The notes: generated by a model not told the origin, from the sequence alone. DNA of 64,000 nt from Agrypnia vestita (GCA_016648135.1 JADDOH010002275.1:203338-267337); one strand, 5' to 3'; shown: positions 43,301 through 56,104, counted from the stretch's first letter. Numbers and translations: made by a program.

Positions 43301-45236
43301 GTCATTCATGAAGCATCAGCTGAACGTTTCCAATAGGTCGATAAGGAAGGCGATCAAGCAGGTAGTGGTGGCGTTTTCACTTGCACTCCTTTTGACTTTT
43401 ACAGCTCCCTGTATGTGTGTGTGTGTGTGTGGGAATCGCGCCAAATTAAATACGGCCAGCTTAGAGTTTCACCAAGGTTAGACCGCAAACGATCGCCAAT
43501 TATGTCCGGCGATTCGGACGGGATAACCAATACGGGCTCGCCGTGCGGTTTGCGACCGAACACTTGCGCCTTTATTCCCACAGATCTTTCCGTTTCGCTT
43601 TCAAAAATTTAAGTGGGCACCGGCCGCGGCGGTGAGAACAGATTTTCTGTGGAAACTGCCGACTCGACCCGGCAACTCGACTCTTGACGTGAGTACGTTT
43701 TGTGTCTCAGAAAGCATACAGCGCAGGTAGAAGTTAACGGTGTCAAACGATTGAGAACATACGCGGGTGTCTCGTAGCCAGTAACAAAAACTTTGGGGGT
43801 CTTCTTTATTCGATTTCTTTTTGTGAAACTTTTGATATCATGAAAGTAATTTATATCGAATTTATTTGCTTTGATATGAATCAAATAAAATGAATAAAAC
43901 CTTGTAGAAATTAGAAAAATATTTTTTTTGTAAGGTTTTTTATTATTTATTAATGGGTTGACTAATTAATGAAAATTAAACCGATTATAAAAAAACTTAC
44001 ATTGGTCCCCAACAATATAATGGGTATAGGGATTTCTATAATTTCGCTAAGGCAATGTCCGAGAACGCCTTCGATTTCTAGAGGCCAAGGTTAGTTTAGG
44101 AAACAATTTAAGAAAACATTAAGTTTTTTTAATAGATCAAATGTTTTTTCACGTGAATCGTCAAAATTCCTGTAGCGAAAAAGAACAAAAAAAGTACACT
44201 AGATAAAATCACATTGGTGTATGTATATATTGAGACGTCACCTGGAATCAATCCCGGATACCCTGGTATGGGATGCCAGTTACAAGAAATACGAATAAAT
44301 TCATTGGTCTTATCGTTAAAACACATCGTTACACTTACATGATTACTTACATAAAATATTTTATAATTTCAGATCTCTCGATATTCAACAATGTCATGAT
44401 TTATTCATTTTTGATTCACACAAATTGTTATTTTATGTATAGCCTGTTTTTCCAATTATGTTTATCTGTTCTGGAAAATTTATTATCTTCTATTTATATG
44501 TAATTAAAACGGCTGCCCACGCGCTTCGAGCGCGATACTCTGACGTTTGATATTTAATTCATCCGGATTGTCCTCGAGTGTCTTCCAGCCCCTCGCTCGG
44601 AAGAATTTGATGGGACAAGTCGCCCTACAAGATAAAATTGGTTCCATTAATTGCGTTTAAATCTAGAGTTTGGTCCAGACGCCGAGGGCCACGCCCACGT
44701 AACTCGAGCCCGTGTTGAACAAGTCCCATTATAATGGAAATATTATTATTCTTTGGTGACAGATATTCCCAAAATGTGGCTAGTGGTATTATTTTCATTC
44801 TAACGTGTACTGTAATCGTATTCGTTTATAACTATGTTAAAAGTTTCTTTTATACTCAAGGGACAAAAAACGCTAGCGCTCCAGGGTTGAAACATTATGT
44901 TTGAATATAATTAGATTTCTGATTTATAATTACGGTGGAACATATATAAATTCGTCATTTACTCTTGCCGTTATGTGATAGTAAATACCCTTACTCAGCC
45001 AAGCTAGCAGCTAGGAGCTAGGTCACAGTGAAAAAAGTTTTTTAAGCATTTTAAATACCACTCCTCTCGATACTATAGAAGTGATCAAATAACTCCATAT
45101 CTGTATAGTAAAGAGTCTTGTTTGTTCTTAATTAAAATAATCATGCATATAATCATACAAAGTAGACTTCTTTCCATTTAAAAAATACAATCGAATTAAA
45201 TTTTCACACGAAGCAAACACATTGTGGTGAGACATA
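43301..45236. other. Anonymous DNA with GC-richer start and (GT)8
   Basis: 43300-43780 is GC-richer than its surroundings, has a GT run at 43413-43431, and carries overlapping 60-92-codon frames on both strands without a domain. A splice-like CTTTTGACTTTTACAG precedes 43403. 44500-44720 is another moderately GC-rich stretch. None is assignable. Confidence 0.3.
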
Positions 45237-45428
45237 ATATCTTTAAATAAAATAACTCTTTGTTTAACACCACTTTATTGAGTTTTAGCCAACTAGTTCA
45301 GGGTTCAGTATTAACTGTTAAGTATAAGTTAATGCTGAACCCTGATGAAAGCTCAGCTGTGAGTCAAAAATAGTTGGTTAAAACTCAATAAAGTGATGTT
45401 AAACAAAGAGTTATTTTATTTAAAGATA
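45237..45428. mobile_element. Inverted Penelope-like terminal pair P5
   Basis: ATCTTTAAATAAAATAACTC at the left and its reverse complement at the right, with CTTTGTTTAACA-CACTTTATTGAG inverted, make arms of about 75-95 bp separated by under 20 bp. In the right arm (45340-45371) CCCTGATGA, AAGCTCA, GCT, GTGAGT, CAAAAA is a hammerhead-like core in which the GAAA box is degraded. Confidence 0.6.
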
Positions 45429-45505
45429 ATCGAATTAGTATGTGTAAGCCGTGTTTATGGGTATAAACACCAACACAACGAAAAAATGTGCTTCGTATTC
45501 GTAAG
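45429..45505. repeat. Repeat family H fragment
   Basis: CGAATTAGTATGTGTAAGCC followed by GGTATAAACACCAACACAAC and GAAAAAATGTGC matches the large hairpin at 58297-58406 with part of one arm deleted. It abuts P5. Confidence 0.7.
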
Positions 45506-47707
45506 ACTGACTTGATGGTCCCCTTAGACATGACGTGTGTTACCAAGCGGGTGCCTTTCTGTTAAACTAAAAAATATTATTTAGTCCAGTGAAGTGGGAA
45601 TAACAAAATGAGAAAATAACAGTAAAAAATAACATACAGCTTTTTTCAAAATACTTCAATATTATTCATTATCAAATTACCTTTTATTACCGTATTATTA
45701 AATGACTCGCATATGTACCTGTATATAAAATAAGACCTGAGGCTCCCTCATCAGACTCAAGAGCTTCTCTTCACTGACGAGGTCTACATGACTAACAAAG
45801 TACTTTAAAAAATAACAATTTAATATGTAAAAGATATGTATTTGTACTTTATATTAAATTTTAAAAAAAATGATGAAGGAAATAATAAGGCCTCAAACAA
45901 GTTTTCAGTACATAAAGAGGAAAACACAAAATATTAAAGAAAATAACAAAACATAAAAACAATTGTATAAAACAATAATATTAAAAAAGTTTATAAAAGA
46001 TAGGATGAATAAAAATAATTTTGGTTGCACCATAAAGACAGCAGAAATTAAAATAAAAGGCACAATTGGGCAGAGAAAAACTTCTAAAAAGTCTAATATC
46101 GTCACGGTTCATTCCATAACTACGGTTTTTGGCAATTTGAACGAAACATCCGCAAGAAATGTCAACTAATTTATGTTTCAGCCATCGAAATAATAATATA
46201 ATAATTACTTGAATGGTGGTGTTGGTGCACAGTAAATCCTTTTGTATCTATACTACGTCACACCATTATTTTACCTGTTAGGTTTTGGGAGGTTCCAAAT
46301 TTTCTATTGTTTACTTTACGGGATTTTTGAACCCCAGCCCACCAACGCATCGTAAATCAATCAGACCCTTTCAAATGCACTTCCCATTTAGCCGGGAGCA
46401 CGCTGCCTGAAATGTTTACGAAAATGAAGTGTTGGATGTCCGTTCGCTCAAAGGCTACCCGCATGATATTTATTTTGCAAAAAAAAATACGATTTTAGTG
46501 GCTAGCACTTGGGAGTTAAAGTAAAGGTTGTGATGATCGATATTAAATCAAAGTGATTACTGTACAAGGTTTTTTTTTTTTTTAATTCGTCTCAAATTTC
46601 AAAATATATGATGAATATTAGCCACTTTGAAGTTTAATAACTCCTTTAATACTTGCGACCGAATCAATTTGACTTCAGTTTTGAAATTAGGCCGCTCAAC
46701 TATACGGGGATACTTGTCCTAGAAAAAATGAGTCCCCTGTCATATAATCAAATTATGCCTAAATATTTGGCATACTTAAAAATCGTATAGGGTTGGAATT
46801 TTATTTAGAAGTTCATGTGTATAGTACATTTTAATATATTAAAGAGTACCTATTAATATTGGGGAAGAAAATTGTCTTCCTTGTCATAATAATTCACCAT
46901 CCCCTTCCTCAAACTTGCAGCCATATTTTATTGCTCGCATCAGTATGAGATTTATTATATTTTTAAATGCCCTGCGGTTATGTTCTCGTGGTTCAGTGTA
47001 GATATTTGGTTTATTACGCACTCTCGCTTTTTTGTTTGCTCCGCTATTCATGCGTGAAGAATACTAAAAGTCATATTGAACAATATAATAATAATATATA
47101 TTTGCAAAAACCCAAAATCAAAAAAACATTCTTTTTGATCAAATTTATTATGAACTCTGTATAACCCCTTGGTTTAATTAATTTGATCAACGGGTTTGGG
47201 AAACTAACATTGCCTTCATCGGGGTGAAGACCGTAGTGTAATTTGCATCGAATATTAAAAATAATTTTGCTTTTGTGAATGATTGAGGTTAATCAAACAC
47301 AACTGTTTTTTAAAAGAATCTGAATTATTTGTAACTTTTTTGATCACCTACTTTATCTTTAATACATTAGAACGGGGTTTATATGTTTAAATTTTTGGTG
47401 TCGTTTTTTTCTTGCATCCATTCACCTACGTTTATTCTAATTTAGGTGCACGCTAATACCAACAAATGGAAAACTTACAGAAAAATTCATATCTGAAAGA
47501 GTTAACCCTTTTTTATAAGTAAGGGCTGTTTCAGAGATTTGTAGATTCTAAAAGCACATCGTTACTTTTGATGTGAAACCCTATTTTATGAAAAAAGTAA
47601 AGCCTTAATGTATAACACCTCCTCTGATATTGGATGTTTGCAAGGTATGGAATAGTGCGATTGTCAAACGCAAGTTTCTAAAACATGCAACACATTTTAC
47701 GAAATAC
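45506..47707. other. Anonymous AT-rich DNA
   Basis: No gene; the frames at 45905-46169 and 46967-47164 have no domain. Confidence 0.4.
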
Positions 47708-48223
47708 GCACGACTGCCAGACAGATATAGTATCAAATCTGAAATATTTTCTGTAGATGTATACCATAGTAGGTAAGAAAGTTAGGATGTTATGGAATTT
47801 GAGTTCGTGGGATTTTGGGAAGTAAATTATTTTTATAAAACGTAAAAATTACAAACATGATTTTTTAACGTGCTTACATACAATACACTAAAGTACTATA
47901 CACTCATATTAATCATTGCCAGACGCTTTTCGCGGATCATTTCTTTCGCCAGATGCTTTGAAACTTTGTAAATAATCATATCACAACTTTATAGTAACAA
48001 ATATGAATTTTATATATTTTATTCGGGCCACTATTTAACAATACTACCCGATATCTTATTTTTGAACTTTTTACCTCCACATTTTTTTGTACCTGTATTA
48101 CCTGTTATCTGCCAAAATCCTCCGAAGTCAAATGTCATATAATCCAAATCCTCTTACCATGCATAGTGTACATGTACAGAAAATATTTTAGGTTTGATAT
48201 TATAACGTAAGTCTGGCGGTCGC
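47708..48223. mobile_element. MITE-like element with about 65-bp inverted ends
   Basis: CACGACTGCCAGACAGATAT, AGTATCAAATCTGAAATATT, TTCTGTAGATGTATACCATAG (left, 47708-47773) are repeated inverted at 48156-48223 with several substitutions. About 380 bp of AT-rich DNA between the arms lacks a coding frame. Confidence 0.75.
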
Positions 48224-48359
48224 TGGCTCCTACTCTATAGCTTGAAATTCGATTTTCTATAAACACAACAATCTTCCAGATTTGATATAACACGAAATTA
48301 TTAAATGACTATAAAATTATTTTCTTTTCGTACAACAAAGTTTGGGAACATTTTTTTTT

Positions 48360-48640
48360 AAATTGCTCTATTACAGATTCGATCCAACATCGTGTCGATA
48401 AATCGTACATTTGTTGGGAACACGTCTACCCTTCCTGGCCGATACGATCTCGGGCGGGCGATGGGCATCCTCTGCGCCTGCGCACCGAGCGCCTCCTCCG
48501 ACATGTGGACGCGGACCACCCGCGTCACCGCCACTCGGACACTTTTTACCTTTTTATCTGACCCCCTCTCGCTGATGCTTCCCTTACACATCCCCGTGTC
48601 CATTCCTAAAGTTAAACGATTCCATAAATTATGATTGCGG
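48360..48640. other. GC-rich island, possible exon
   Basis: 48395-48600 is the most GC-rich 200 bp of this part of the window (for example GGGCGGGCGATGGGCATCCT, CCGCGTCACCGCCACTCGG). It is open on both strands (80 codons +, 81 codons -). TTGCTCTATTACAG just before 48376 could be a + strand 3' splice site, and TTTAACTTTAG at about 48606 a minus-strand one. I recognise no protein domain on either strand. Confidence 0.3.
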
Positions 48641-48845
48641 GTGCTAGGTCCTCTAAAAGTCGCAGGAGGTACTTACGAACGTGTAGTCTGAGTAGATTAT
48701 GGCTAGACCATCATTAGGAGGTATTTGTCCTTTTTTATGTTTGGTCCTGTATGTGCATACCGTCAAATAGTTTTATTTAATGTCTACGAAGTCGGTTATT
48801 GTGAATACAATAATCCGTGTTTTTTGAACACAGTAAATAGTTAGT

Positions 48846-49311
48846 TTATAATTTATAGAAATAAACTTAGTTTACACCACTTTTTTACTGAAAAAGTCAA
48901 CATGTTTCAGAGCCCATGGCCCCTTCGTCAGGATACAAATGTATACTGATAATAATTTTGCTGTGTTTGAAGAAGAAAATAGTGAGTTTATTGCGTTGTT
49001 ATACGTTTTCGATGCTGGATTATTTTCAAAAGGAAATTTCCCCATTTTTGATAGAGATCACTTTGCAATTTAAAACGTCTTCATTTCGCTTTTTTTTTAA
49101 TCTTCATTTTCAAAATCAAATTTTATCTTCTTGATAAAGATCAGCTTGCAATGTAAAACGTCTTCATTTTGACTTTATCCATTAAGAAGATGTTATATAC
49201 TAACTAATTAGATTATATCTGTCAGGACACAATCAATCTATCCTGACGAAGGGGCTATTGGCCCTGAAATATGTTGATATTTTCAATGTATAAGTGGTAA
49301 AACATATTATA
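48846..49311. mobile_element. Inverted Penelope-like terminal pair P6
   Basis: Same family as P2: ATTTATAGAAATAAACTTAG outside, then a TGTTGACTTTTTCAGT hairpin. The minus-strand core at 48932-48904 reads CCTGACGA-AGGGGCC-ATG-GGCTCT-GAAAC; the plus-strand core at 49242-49269 reads CCTGACGA-AGGGGCT-ATT-GGCCCT-GAAAT. The stem II bases differ between copies but still pair. Confidence 0.65.
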
Positions 49312-50764
49312 TTTTTATTAAATATACTAATAAGTCCACCACAAGCTCACTTTGCTCTATTTGAAGAATTTAACTAATTTAATGTTTTTTTTATTAGTAA
49401 TTTACTAGTGTGATAATATTAGAATTGTGTTGAGCTGGTGATAATGAAAATGATGACATAGCGTCTTCCAAAAATGATTGCAAAGACATCAATAAATTAA
49501 ATGAAAAGTCTTGGCTTTTATCGATATAAAAAAAAACGATGAAATTATCAAATACTCGATTCAGAAACCGGTTAACTTTGCTTATATTTAAGTAAATTAT
49601 TTATCTAGTGTTTTCTTTAAAGTTTGCAAAACAAATATTAAAATAAGTTCTTTTCCTGTCTTACAACAAATACGCTCTCATGTCCGCTCTGCTCCTTCTC
49701 ACCCTCTGTATCAATTGCATTACATAATCCAATCTACGTAGTACAATTCACTTTTTTTTGTAGCAACTACTTAGTAAGTACTGTTTTGGATTCGCTACTG
49801 TTGTGTAAATATAGATACCGACAACAAATTTCCCCGTCGCTCTGGTATCTTCCGCTTCTGGTATCCTATGCAACTCTAAAATTCAAGCTTGCAGCCAGGC
49901 TTGCCTTCGCGGATTGCTCGACAGTCACAAAAGTCCGCGAACAACGCATACATACCAACGAGATGAAGACACGACTTAGGCCGGATGATGACAAGATTGG
50001 ACCATATATGAAGCGAATATGTTCAAGTTAGCACCTACCATAGATTATCCTAAAGAGTCCAGACCAGGTTTGGCCACATATCTCGTAGAGGCTATGGCCA
50101 CAGTATCAAAGAAGAAGAACTACCTAGTAAAAACTGTAACTGCCCACTAAGAGTACATGTCACGTTGAAATTCTCACGTATTTTTAAAATGATCGTTAAA
50201 TGACCCACTCCTACTGTTATTTAGCTTCCTCTGTACATTTTATCTATACGTACTCAAGCGCTTTGTGCCGCGATAGGCACAGATCCTTTGGAAGAGTGAA
50301 GGGACCCTTACAATTTAAGTGGACACTTCTGGTGAAGCACTAAATAACGTTATATTCCAGAAATGCCACAGATCTGAGTAGATGGGCCCCAGAAATTTAT
50401 TTATAATAGCGTCACGGTAAAAGAATATGGCCCAGGATTATTCGAATCATACAAGAGACCAAGCCATATCTTTATATTCGCAGGAACGTGACTGAACCCA
50501 AATACGTTGAAATTACGAGATAGGTAAAACCATGCTGAAGAAAAGTTGGACCATAAACCACTCGGTACCACTCGGGTATTAAACAAAGCATGACTTTAAT
50601 TGACCCTCGACTCTGTGCGGTCTAACCCGCTGGAGGAAGTGTGGAGAATAATAGAATCGTCGGCCAGACCCCCCACAAGGTGAAGCTGAAATATACTGCA
50701 GCCATTCATAAATAACGTAACGCTCTTCACAAATAATATTGTACATTTGATAAAAAATTAGCTA
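49312..50764. other. Anonymous DNA
   Basis: 49786-50600 is mildly GC-richer, with short frames on both strands but no recognisable domain. It may be a decayed element. Confidence 0.35.
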
Positions 50765-50975
50765 TAAACCGTCAAAAATGGCGTACATTTATTATATATA
50801 TTTTGGCCACGAGTTAAGGTTGTTGTGCGTTATCTAGAGTAGCGTAGACTCTTGATAACGTTAGTTATGGACATTATCAAATAGAGAAATATGCTTTTTT
50901 GCTTCATATACCTCATTATTATTTGAGTCATCGTTAGCGTCTGTGACGGACATTGTTATATAGAGAATTATATAT
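50765..50975 (-). repeat. Interspersed repeat family D, inverted copy
   Basis: Reverse-complement relation to 12895-13115: AACCGTCAAAAATGGCGTAC, CGTTAGCGTCTGTGACGGAC, ATAGAGAATTATA. Confidence 0.6.
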
Positions 50976-52696
50976 TTTGATTAATGGTTAATGCCAATGA
51001 CATATGCGATATAGTTATGGATGCACTTATTAGTTTTCATTTTCATTAAACTGGAATATAAAAAAACTAAATATTTAAAAAAATCTAATGCAGAGTATCT
51101 TATAAAAAAGCATAACGCCAATGTTTTAATTTTATTTAAAAACAATGTTGAAATCGTATCAATTTTGAAAACGGAGTGAGATCAGCTATTGGTTAGGATG
51201 TTACGGACGGACATTCGAAATTATAATTATTGAGGATATTTTGTAAACAAATATTAAATCTTCCTTTTAATTCGTATTGATACGATAAGTTTTCAATGCC
51301 CAATTAAAAAGACGCATGTACATTGTCGAGACTTAAATTGAAAATCGCGTTAAGGATAGTATAGAATTGAGGGCGGAGCGAGCTTGGCAGAAGGACTAAC
51401 TAATGGATACATGCCGACTTTATGGCCAAATCTCCAGGACGTGAGAGAAAATTATTAGTGTACATGCACCCCAAAGAACACCAACGAAACATTGCGTCAT
51501 ACATTATTAAATCTAACAAAAATCTCATCTGCGGAAATGGAAAGGTATTGTTTTTTAATTATTTTTGTAAATTTTTCATCATCTTCATAAATTTATATGA
51601 AATCGTAAAAAAAAAGGTTTCCTTAACCGTATCTACCGTTTACCATACATATTTATACGACAGTCATAAACTGCCATTCATTGTACATAGTTGTCTACAT
51701 GTCATGGTTCGGACATCAAAATAAAAGTTTAATGTTTTTTTCCGAAACCATGCCCCACGTCGGGCGCCAACGGACACATTACATCCTTTAATGACGTACT
51801 TAAAGCGGACCTTTTTAATCGCACTTTATATATACTTTTTTAATATAATCGTCCCTTAATGTTCGTTATATATTTTGTATTTGGATGCCGAGCGCTCTAT
51901 AACTTTACGATAATTTAAAAATATCTTGTATATTCTCAAATTATTCATATTCTACTATTTGAATTTGTTTTTTTTAAAGATGTTTTACTCAAATTGGTTT
52001 GTTTTTGTCAGTGAGTTTTTATCTGCGTAAATGATATATTTACTACTGTCTCTGTAATATGTACATCTCATTAAAAATAAATAATTATAAACTTGTTTCG
52101 ATCTTGTTCAGTTGCCTGTTGTCTAAATTTTCCTTGACCTTTGAAATCACGACTTAATTGATTTGCAGTCGTCCAAGTCGCACGATTATTTTTTTTTTCA
52201 AACGCATAAATCCTGGCGGTCATTCGGAGAGTTACGCGATTTGTGAACGACTTCACACGCGTTTCCAATCTCAATGTTTCTCTCATGCGGTGTGTGCCTC
52301 GAATCGATAACTACATCAACAAATGCCGATCGTTATTATTTTATTGTTGTTTCGACAATTCGAGTGTGATTCGTTCCGTGTAATGAATGAATGACACATC
52401 TGGCATATTCGCCGACATACGCTGCTGATTACGAATCAATGCTCATTGTGTGTCGGAATCCACAAGACAATTCGAGGAATAATCGATCTCGCGATAGCAT
52501 TATCATAGCCCACATGCCCTAGGCATTCTAAATTCCCACGCAACATGAACATGTACATAAATTAATGTAGCGTAAATCTGTGTGTGGATACGAATATATT
52601 ATAAATATAATAATTTGTTGAATGCCGTGAAGCCGAAAATGAAACCATACACAAGTACTATGACCGCGAAATGAAAATGAAATATATTCTATTCAC
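50976..52696. other. Anonymous AT-rich DNA
   Basis: Includes one primer-binding-site-like sequence at 51753-51770 (separate entry). The frames at 51422-51724 and 52071-52286 have no recognisable domain. Confidence 0.35.
51753..51770 (-). other. LTR-retroelement primer-binding-site-like sequence
   Basis: The minus strand reads TTGGCGCCCGACGTGGGG. TGGCGCC followed by a CGTGGGG-type ending is the form of primer-binding sites just inside the 5' LTR of many insect gypsy-type elements. The LTR would lie at higher coordinates, but I could not delimit it and no gag/pol is visible. Confidence 0.35.
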
Positions 52697-53130
52697 TCAC
52701 TTACCATCACACCGTTTCCCGTGGGGGTAAGCAGAAAGGATAGAACGCCACACTCTTGTGTCCTGACATACAACTCTCGCCTCATCCACATTCATACATC
52801 TTCGCATGCAAACTCGACGGTTGTTGAGGCTTCTAATCGGACCATCTTCCAATATCTGGTTAATCTGGTCGTGCCACGTCTTCCGCGGTCGCCCTCTCTT
52901 TCTGGCGCCATTAAAACTTGCGTAATATATCTTTCTTACCATTCTTTCCTCATTCGTTTGCTCAACATGCCCAAACCACCTGAGAGACACTTTTTTTAAT
53001 TCTATTAACTATGCTAAGATCAGCTTTACATTCATTCTTAATATCTTCATTCTTTAGTCTATCATAAATGGATTTGCCACACATATATTCTAAGTATTTC
53101 AATTTTGAAGAATACACGCTCACAAAGTAA
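52697..53130 (-). pseudogene. RTE-like LINE C-terminal tail, frameshifted
   Basis: Minus-strand translation: MCGKSIYDRLKNEDIKNECK, ADLSIVNRIKKSV (frame ending 52962), then after one frameshift LRWFGHVEQTNEERMVRKIY, GRPRKTWHDQINQILEDGPI, SLNNRR, CMRRCMNVDEARVVCQDTRV. Same family as the copies at 20640 and 28940, with the longest preserved end. Only one frameshift (about 52985) breaks this part, so it is a relatively young copy, 5' truncated. Confidence 0.85.
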
Positions 53131-53169
53131 AAAAAATCGTCAATTTTAAAACTGGTAGGTACTGGCAAT

Positions 53170-54394
53170 GTTAAATTGGGTAATTTACTTTTTAAGCTAA
53201 ATTATTTTTTCAATTTTTTCAAAATAAATTTGATAAATAATTTATATTTCGCATCCCCGTATTGTTTTATCGATCGATAATTTTTTTCTGCATATTTGAT
53301 CCATATACACTTTGTGTCAAATATAGAATTGTATCTTCACAGTAAAATGTGTTTTCATTAAAAAAAATGTATAAAATATACTTATATTTATTTATATATT
53401 TATTTTTTATTAATTTTATTAACATCAATAAACTCATGTCGATCGATTTCGATACCATTGTATCCTAATCAGGAAGGTTGCGCACTATCTGATCCAAAAA
53501 AAAAATGTAAAGAAATCAATTGTAACAAAATATATCTATCATTATTCACATTTCTGGTATACGCGCGCTTGAAAATTATACATTATTTGATTTATCAAGT
53601 TCGAATATCCTCGGATGAGCTTTCGGCCAGTTATATTATTGTATTAAATGTAGGTTCAACTAGTTGAAGATATTCCCGCTTAGAAGTTTTCTGGGTTGTT
53701 TAACTTGTCTTTTTGGGTGAAATTGAAACTTTTGAAATTGGGTCCTTTAATAACATCTAGCTGAGCTTTTTTTTTTATTTTCGATTTAAATTATTATAAT
53801 TTAGGAAATTTAAAGATTTCTTCTTGTGCCTGTACAGCATCTATTCTAATAATGGGCCACGTAATTTAATATTTATACATAATTCGAAAGAATTATTTAG
53901 GTTATTGAATTGAAAATTAGAACTGTTTATTGAATTATGATTATTTCATGTTATTGTCAAAATTGATAAAACGCGAAAGTGGGTAGGTACTTGGACTTTT
54001 TTGAAAATTCACACGTTTTTTGATTCGTCGCATCATATGTCTGCGATGCTGCGGCGATAAATCAACGTTTTACGACGATTCAAAGACATTCATCTCTTAT
54101 TTCAGCTATCACAAACCAATACTTATATTTGTACCACTTCAAAAACAAATGTTAATAATTTAACTATATTAAAGTGCGTACAATAATATTTGTCATCTCC
54201 CTAGACATCGTATTATTGTATTAGTATACATTTTTAACCAATTTTTAAATATCAATTATCACAATCACGCAAAAGAATTGTAACTTCTACCGCGCGTACA
54301 TGAGTACACCGTCCTCCATTTATTTTTGTTCTGGCTAAATAATGTATAAATAATGTCTAGTTAAAGTAAAGCTGAAATTTAAACATAAAAATTT
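53170..54394. other. Anonymous AT-rich DNA
   Basis: Nothing recognised. Confidence 0.4.
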
Positions 54395-54440
54395 CTTCAT
54401 TTTTTGACAGGTTACAGCTAGTTGTATAATTTCGTTGCTT
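54395..54440. repeat. Repeat family D terminus
   Basis: TTTTTTGACAGGTTACAGCT followed by AGTTGTATAATTT matches the ends at 5280 and 9437. Confidence 0.5.
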
Positions 54441-55484
54441 TAGAACACGCAGAGATGCGGAAGACTTAAAGATATTTATTAAAAATATTATACAGGCGTC
54501 CCGTATCTCAACGTCAAGTCAACGAAAAATATTTAAAAAAAATAAAAATAATAACAGTCAGTTAAAACAGGACAAAGTATTTATTTTGAATACTTGGTTT
54601 GGTCAAAACGTGATATTTTCTTCCAAGTTGCAGCAGTAGGTTTTGAGTTTTGGACAAATGTTTACAGACGCATTATTCAGAATTACATAATAATAAAAAA
54701 AATGAAGAAAAATAAAGAAGCAACATGAGTGAAAAGACCGTCACAGGGTGTAGATTTTTTTAAATACTTGTAATTTTTAACCATAACCATTTAAATGACA
54801 TAGATTTATTTAAATATATTTTTCTGATAACTATTATGACTTGGCCTATCACCCGATTTCGGCTTGAAGTCGAGAAACGGACAGCCTGTATATGCAGAGT
54901 GAGCACATAAAAATGCATTAGTTCGTTTTGAACAATGTTTTTTTAAGATATTGATGTTTATATTTTTATTCGTAACCGATAAATAAAATTTTTAGCAGTA
55001 AATTTTATTTAATACGAATACATATTAAATATCGAATTTTATTAGGACGCGATTAATATAAAAATTTCTTTCTCTTTTGATGAAATCTTGCCTGCCACTT
55101 TCGGTAAACTTCCAGGAACTTGTTAAATCAACTATATTTTGATTGAATTATTACGTTTTTTGATTAGACCTTTTTCGAAACCGCTTCAGTTCTGGGAATT
55201 TTTTCTCACTTTCAGACTGACAAGTTTGTTTATTGATTTAACCGCTAATAATAATTATACTGTAAGCTTTGCTTTAATAATGTTGCCGCGTTGGTTTTAA
55301 TAATCAAACAAATTTTGTCGGATGTAATTTAAAATAATTTAGTTGACCATTAGTTCTTGCATTAACTGCTTTCGGTGAAAATAAAACAGTTGAAATTATC
55401 GTGAGACTAACGTATCTACGTCATGAGAATGAATTAAACAAGGTGTCGCCTAATTAGCTGACATACAAACAAATGTGTAATTAA
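54441..55484. other. Anonymous AT-rich DNA
   Basis: Nothing recognised. Confidence 0.4.
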
Positions 55485-56096
55485 CAGTGGCGTAACTACT
55501 GCCTGACAGTCGCCCGGAAGTCCGGGTCGAAAATGAACAATTTAAAAAATCTCAAAAATTGGGGTAGTGTTAGTCTAGTGGTGGTGGTAGACATTTCATT
55601 ATTTTCTGTCTCGATTAAATATATACCGGAGAAAATTGCATGTCAATCAAGGAGGAGGTGCTCCAAGAAAATACACATCACACTACATTTTTTTTTCAAA
55701 TAGTTTCAAATAATCAAATACAATAAAATAATCGTTTAATATGCGTCTTAATAACTGACAGTGAAAATACATAAATATAATTAATCATCCCTTTGTAAAA
55801 AATTACCCAATTCTACCTAAATTCTATTTTTCCCTTAACACAGTATTGAATAGTGAACGTCCAACCATATAAACCCGTTTTATGACATCCAGTAAAAAAT
55901 ATATATTTGTGTTCCATGTATTTAGTTTTTCAAAGGTATGTTGCACCTTCTTGTAGCATTTTAAATATGTAAAAAAATGTATATTTTATATTCAATTTAA
56001 AAAAAAGTAAAACAGGGTGAGTTGGCGGGAAGGTGTACTGGCCCGGTTTATTTAGCTTGTTTCCCGGAGGCTCGTTAATTCGTTTTCACGCCACTG
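55485..56096. mobile_element. 612-bp non-autonomous hAT element
   Basis: Left end CAGTGGCGTAACTACTG, right end ...TTTTCACGCCACTG: a short hAT-type inverted repeat (CAGTGGCGT). Flanking 8-mers GTAATTAA (55477-55484) and GTATTTAG (56097-56104) match at 6 of 8 positions, a decayed hAT target-site duplication. The interior is AT-rich without a frame. Confidence 0.75.
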
Positions 56097-56104
56097 GTAT
56101 TTAG

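Noticed and set aside
43399..43612. Candidate exon with flanking splice-like signals and a (GT)8 run
   Set aside because: Frames are open on both strands, no domain is recognisable, and the GT run lies inside; evidence insufficient.
50240..50600. Decayed protein-coding gene (NFNVFGFSHVPANIKIWLG on the minus strand)
   Set aside because: Could not be matched to any family, and stops are frequent on both sides.
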